A stretch of 64,000 bases of DNA from assembly GCA_902537845.1 (NCBI GenBank), contig CACBDC010000004.1, positions 30,352 through 94,351 of the forward strand. Direction: 5' to 3'. Below the pieces are notes generated by a model. The model ran no database searches. It was given only the letters and a program-made list of their open reading frames with translations, and was not told the DNA's origin. The DNA comes from an uncultured Pelagibacteraceae bacterium (GTDB lineage: Bacteria; Pseudomonadota; Alphaproteobacteria; Pelagibacterales; Pelagibacteraceae). A program made the position numbers and the translations under genes. This document shows, piece after piece, positions 62,338 through 64,000 of the stretch (positions are counted from its first letter, which is position 1; each line of letters opens with the position of its first letter).

Positions 62338-62990
62338 ATTAAAGCAGTTTTCTCTTTTAAATATTTCTCAATTTCTGTTGTAAGTTCTTTTTCTTTATTT
62401 TTAAAAAAATGATTAGAGTTTTTTATTTTTGAAAAAATTACTTCAACACCTTTTTGACTTTTAATTCTATTATCTAATTCTGTTATACTTTCTTTAGTTA
62501 CAAGCTCATCATTTTCACTATATACAACTTGTCCTGAGGTTGGGCACGGTGCTAAAAAAGAAAAATCATATACATTCGGTTGTGGAGACACAGCGATAAA
62601 GTTATTTACCTCAGGCCTTCTCATTATCAACTGCATGCAAATTAAAGAACCAAAAGAGAAACCGGAAACCCAGCATTGGCTATAATCTAAATTCTGTCTT
62701 TCAATCCAATCTAAAGCAGCTGCTGCATCAGAAAGTTCTCCTTGCCCGTTATCAAAGACACCATCACTCTTACCTACACCTCTAAAGTTTACTTTTATGA
62801 CTGAAAAACCATTTTCTAAAAAAATATTATACATGAGCTGAACTATTCTATTATTCATAGTTCCTCCATATTGAGGATGAGGATGAAGTACAATTGCTAC
62901 TGGTGATCCAAATTTTGGATTCTTATAATATTTAGCCTCAAGTCTTCCTGCAGGCCCAGGTATAAAAATTTCTAAACTTTTAGGTTTCAT
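62334..62990 (-). CDS. Alpha/beta hydrolase, COG2945-like
   Basis: 218 aa. LEIFIPGPAGRLEAKYYKNP and VAIVLHPHPQYGGTMNNRIVQLMYNIFLENGFSVIKVNFRGVGKSDG are hallmarks of the small COG2945 hydrolases. The nucleophile Ser is in VSGFSFGSL, the acid probably in VYSENDELV, and the His in KNSNHFF. The substrate is unknown; related proteins are annotated as possible serine esterases. It faces anmK and is divergent from iscR. Confidence 0.87.
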   Translation of the reverse strand: MKPKSLEIFIPGPAGRLEAKYYKNPKFGSPVAIVLHPHPQYGGTMNNRIVQLMYNIFLENGFSVIKVNFRGVGKSDGVFDNGQGELSDAAAALDWIERQNLDYSQCWVSGFSFGSLICMQLIMRRPEVNNFIAVSPQPNVYDFSFLAPCPTSGQVVYSENDELVTKESITELDNRIKSQKGVEVIFSKIKNSNHFFKNKEKELTTEIEKYLKEKTALI

Positions 62991-62994
62991 AATT

Positions 62995-63013
62995 GATAAT
63001 GATTATTATTTTT
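62995..63013. promoter_or_regulatory. Fur-box-like sequence in iscR-hydrolase spacer
   Basis: GATAATGATTATTATTTTT matches the 19-bp Fur consensus GATAATGATAATCATTATC at 15 of 19 positions by my count. It lies just before the hydrolase start and about 110 bp upstream of iscR. AT-rich sequence makes such matches fairly likely by chance. Confidence 0.3.
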
Positions 63014-63122
63014 AAAAAAAAGTAATGTTTTATAACATGTTTTTCTGCGGCAAATAATTTTTTTTAATTCATACCAAAACAGTAGGAATTAAATTAAAAT
63101 TGCTGTATTACAACGTTAATTT

Positions 63123-63548
63123 ATGAAATTGACAACAAAAGGCAGATACGCAGTAATGGCAATGGCAGACCTTGCCACGTTTAAGGACAACGGTCCTATA
63201 AGCTTGACGGATATATCTTTAAGACAGAATATTTCATTAGCTTACTTAGAGCAAATATTCATAAAACTAAAAAATAGAAATTTAGTAAAAAGTATTAGAG
63301 GAGCTAAGGGAGGATATATCTTAGAAATTTCCCCTGAAGAAATTAAAATTTCAAATATTATTTCTGCTGTTGATGAAGAAGTAAAAACGTTGAACTGCAA
63401 AAAAGAGTCGAAAAAGGGTTGCAATAATAAATTTTCTAAATGTATTACCCATAACTTATGGGATCAACTTGACCAACATATTAATAATTTTTTTGAAAAA
63501 GTGAAATTACAAGATTTGGTAAAAAAAAATCAAACTTTAAACAAATGA
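63123..63548 (+). CDS. iscR: Rrf2-family Fe-S regulator IscR
   Basis: 141 aa. The winged helix-turn-helix is recognised by [20 protein letters not shown]...[42 protein letters not shown]. Three Cys and a His follow as C-x7-C-x6-C-x2-H ([20 protein letters not shown]), the [2Fe-2S] site; E. coli IscR has C-x5-C-x5-C-x2-H, so the loop is longer here. It should sense Fe-S status and control the downstream suf operon, with whose first gene it overlaps by four bases (ATGA). Confidence 0.94.
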   Translation: MKLTTKGRYAVMAMADLATFKDNGPISLTDISLRQNISLAYLEQIFIKLKNRNLVKSIRGAKGGYILEISPEEIKISNIISAVDEEVKTLNCKKESKKGCNNKFSKCITHNLWDQLDQHINNFFEKVKLQDLVKKNQTLNK

Positions 63549-64000
63549 AAACTGAAGACTTAAAAAATAATAAAGATTATAAATACGGTTTTACAACTGA
63601 TGTTGAGAATATCAGATCTCCAAAAGGACTTAACGAAGATACAATTAGATTTATCTCTAACATTAAAAAAGAACCTAAATGGATGTTAGAGTGGAGATTA
63701 AAAGCTTTTAGTAGGTTAAAAGTTTTAAAAGAGCCAGATTGGCAAAAGCCAAAATATCCAAAAATTGATTATCAAGATTTGTATTACTATTCAGCGCCAA
63801 AAAGCACTTCAGAAAAACCAAAAAGTTTAGATGAAATAGATCCAAAAATATTAGAAACTTATAAAAAACTTGGAATACCTTTGGATGAGCAAAAAAGGTT
63901 AAATGGAATAGCAGTCGATGCTGTTTTTGACTCCGTTTCTGTTGCCACTACTTTTAAGGATGAACTTACAAAAAAAGGAATAATATTTTGCTCAATATCA
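63545..64000 (+). CDS. sufB: Fe-S cluster assembly protein SufB (3' truncated by window, absent from ORF track)
   Basis: First 152 codons of SufB, the scaffold component of the SUF Fe-S assembly complex. The frame opens at ATG 63545 inside the iscR stop and stays open to the window end. Recognisable segments are [73 protein letters not shown] and [30 protein letters not shown], all typical of SufB N-termini. The operon layout iscR-sufB suggests IscR-controlled SUF as the Fe-S pathway here. Confidence 0.96.
   Translation, partial: MKTEDLKNNKDYKYGFTTDVENIRSPKGLNEDTIRFISNIKKEPKWMLEWRLKAFSRLKVLKEPDWQKPKYPKIDYQDLYYYSAPKSTSEKPKSLDEIDPKILETYKKLGIPLDEQKRLNGIAVDAVFDSVSVATTFKDELTKKGIIFCSIS

Noticed and set aside
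1-64000. CRISPR arrays, IS elements, prophage or a defence island
   Set aside because: No regularly spaced repeats, transposase or integrase genes were seen; content is almost wholly core metabolism.

Overview
The window looks like the chromosome of a SAR11-type marine alphaproteobacterium (Pelagibacter-like). The base composition is strongly AT-rich, genes are packed end to end, and no gene-free gap exceeds about 180 bp. Lineage markers are a proteorhodopsin, the alphaproteobacterial complex I subunit NDUFA12 next to a DUF2155 protein, a DksA of the Cys-poor alphaproteobacterial type, and purM-DUF2066-hda. No tRNA, rRNA, IS element, CRISPR array or prophage gene was seen. Family assignments are from reading motifs; no database search was run.

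Layout. 1-3220: the 3' end of proteorhodopsin with its own terminator, then a tightly overlapping cassette (unannotated 43-aa membrane microprotein, [2Fe-2S] ferredoxin, ferredoxin-NADP reductase, GST), facing dksA. 3296-5538: a two-gene polyprenyl-phosphate glycosyltransferase module, followed by a 133-bp spacer with repeats. 5672-14298: GFA-family protein, glycerate kinase, TolC, recA, aldehyde dehydrogenase plus DUF779, alaS. 14291-23323: icd (reverse), then psd-pssA-rlmE-guaB-TPR-guaA-panB-YfgM-like-bamB. 23320-30397 (reverse): purF, cvpA, an RND exporter, dnaB, rplI-rpsR-rpsF. 30503-33058: fabD-fabG-acpP-gmk. 33033-40292 (reverse): rsmA-pdxA-surA-lptD-lptG-lptF, an outer-membrane biogenesis block. 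40431-47386: pepA-ndk, purN-purM (reverse), DUF2066-hda-aspS. 47383-54162: an orphan class II RNR C-terminal-domain protein, NDUFA12, DUF2155, accB-accC-aroQ (reverse), thiS-thiG, rne (reverse). 54309-64000: mrcA, prfB (read through a programmed +1 frameshift), an AsmA-like protein, tyrS (reverse), anmK, a hydrolase (reverse), iscR and the start of sufB.

The content is almost entirely core: purine synthesis (purF, purM, purN, guaB, guaA), envelope building (lptDFG, surA, bamB, mrcA, psd, pssA), fatty acid synthesis, translation (alaS, aspS, tyrS, prfB, three ribosomal proteins) and light or redox energy handling (proteorhodopsin with its ferredoxin/reductase cassette).

The most unusual points are: (1) all ten convergent gene pairs overlap, seven of them by exactly 4 bp with interlocked stop codons; (2) the 43-aa membrane microprotein between proteorhodopsin and ferredoxin; (3) an RNase E with no cysteine and so no Zn-link, together with a DksA that has lost three of four zinc ligands; (4) an IMP dehydrogenase without CBS domains; (5) an orphan TSCPD protein derived from class II ribonucleotide reductase; (6) the prfB frameshift, which the ORF track misses. 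Several corrected starts (ferredoxin, DUF779, ndk, hda, thiS, tyrS, lptF) and a partial sufB absent from the track are recorded.
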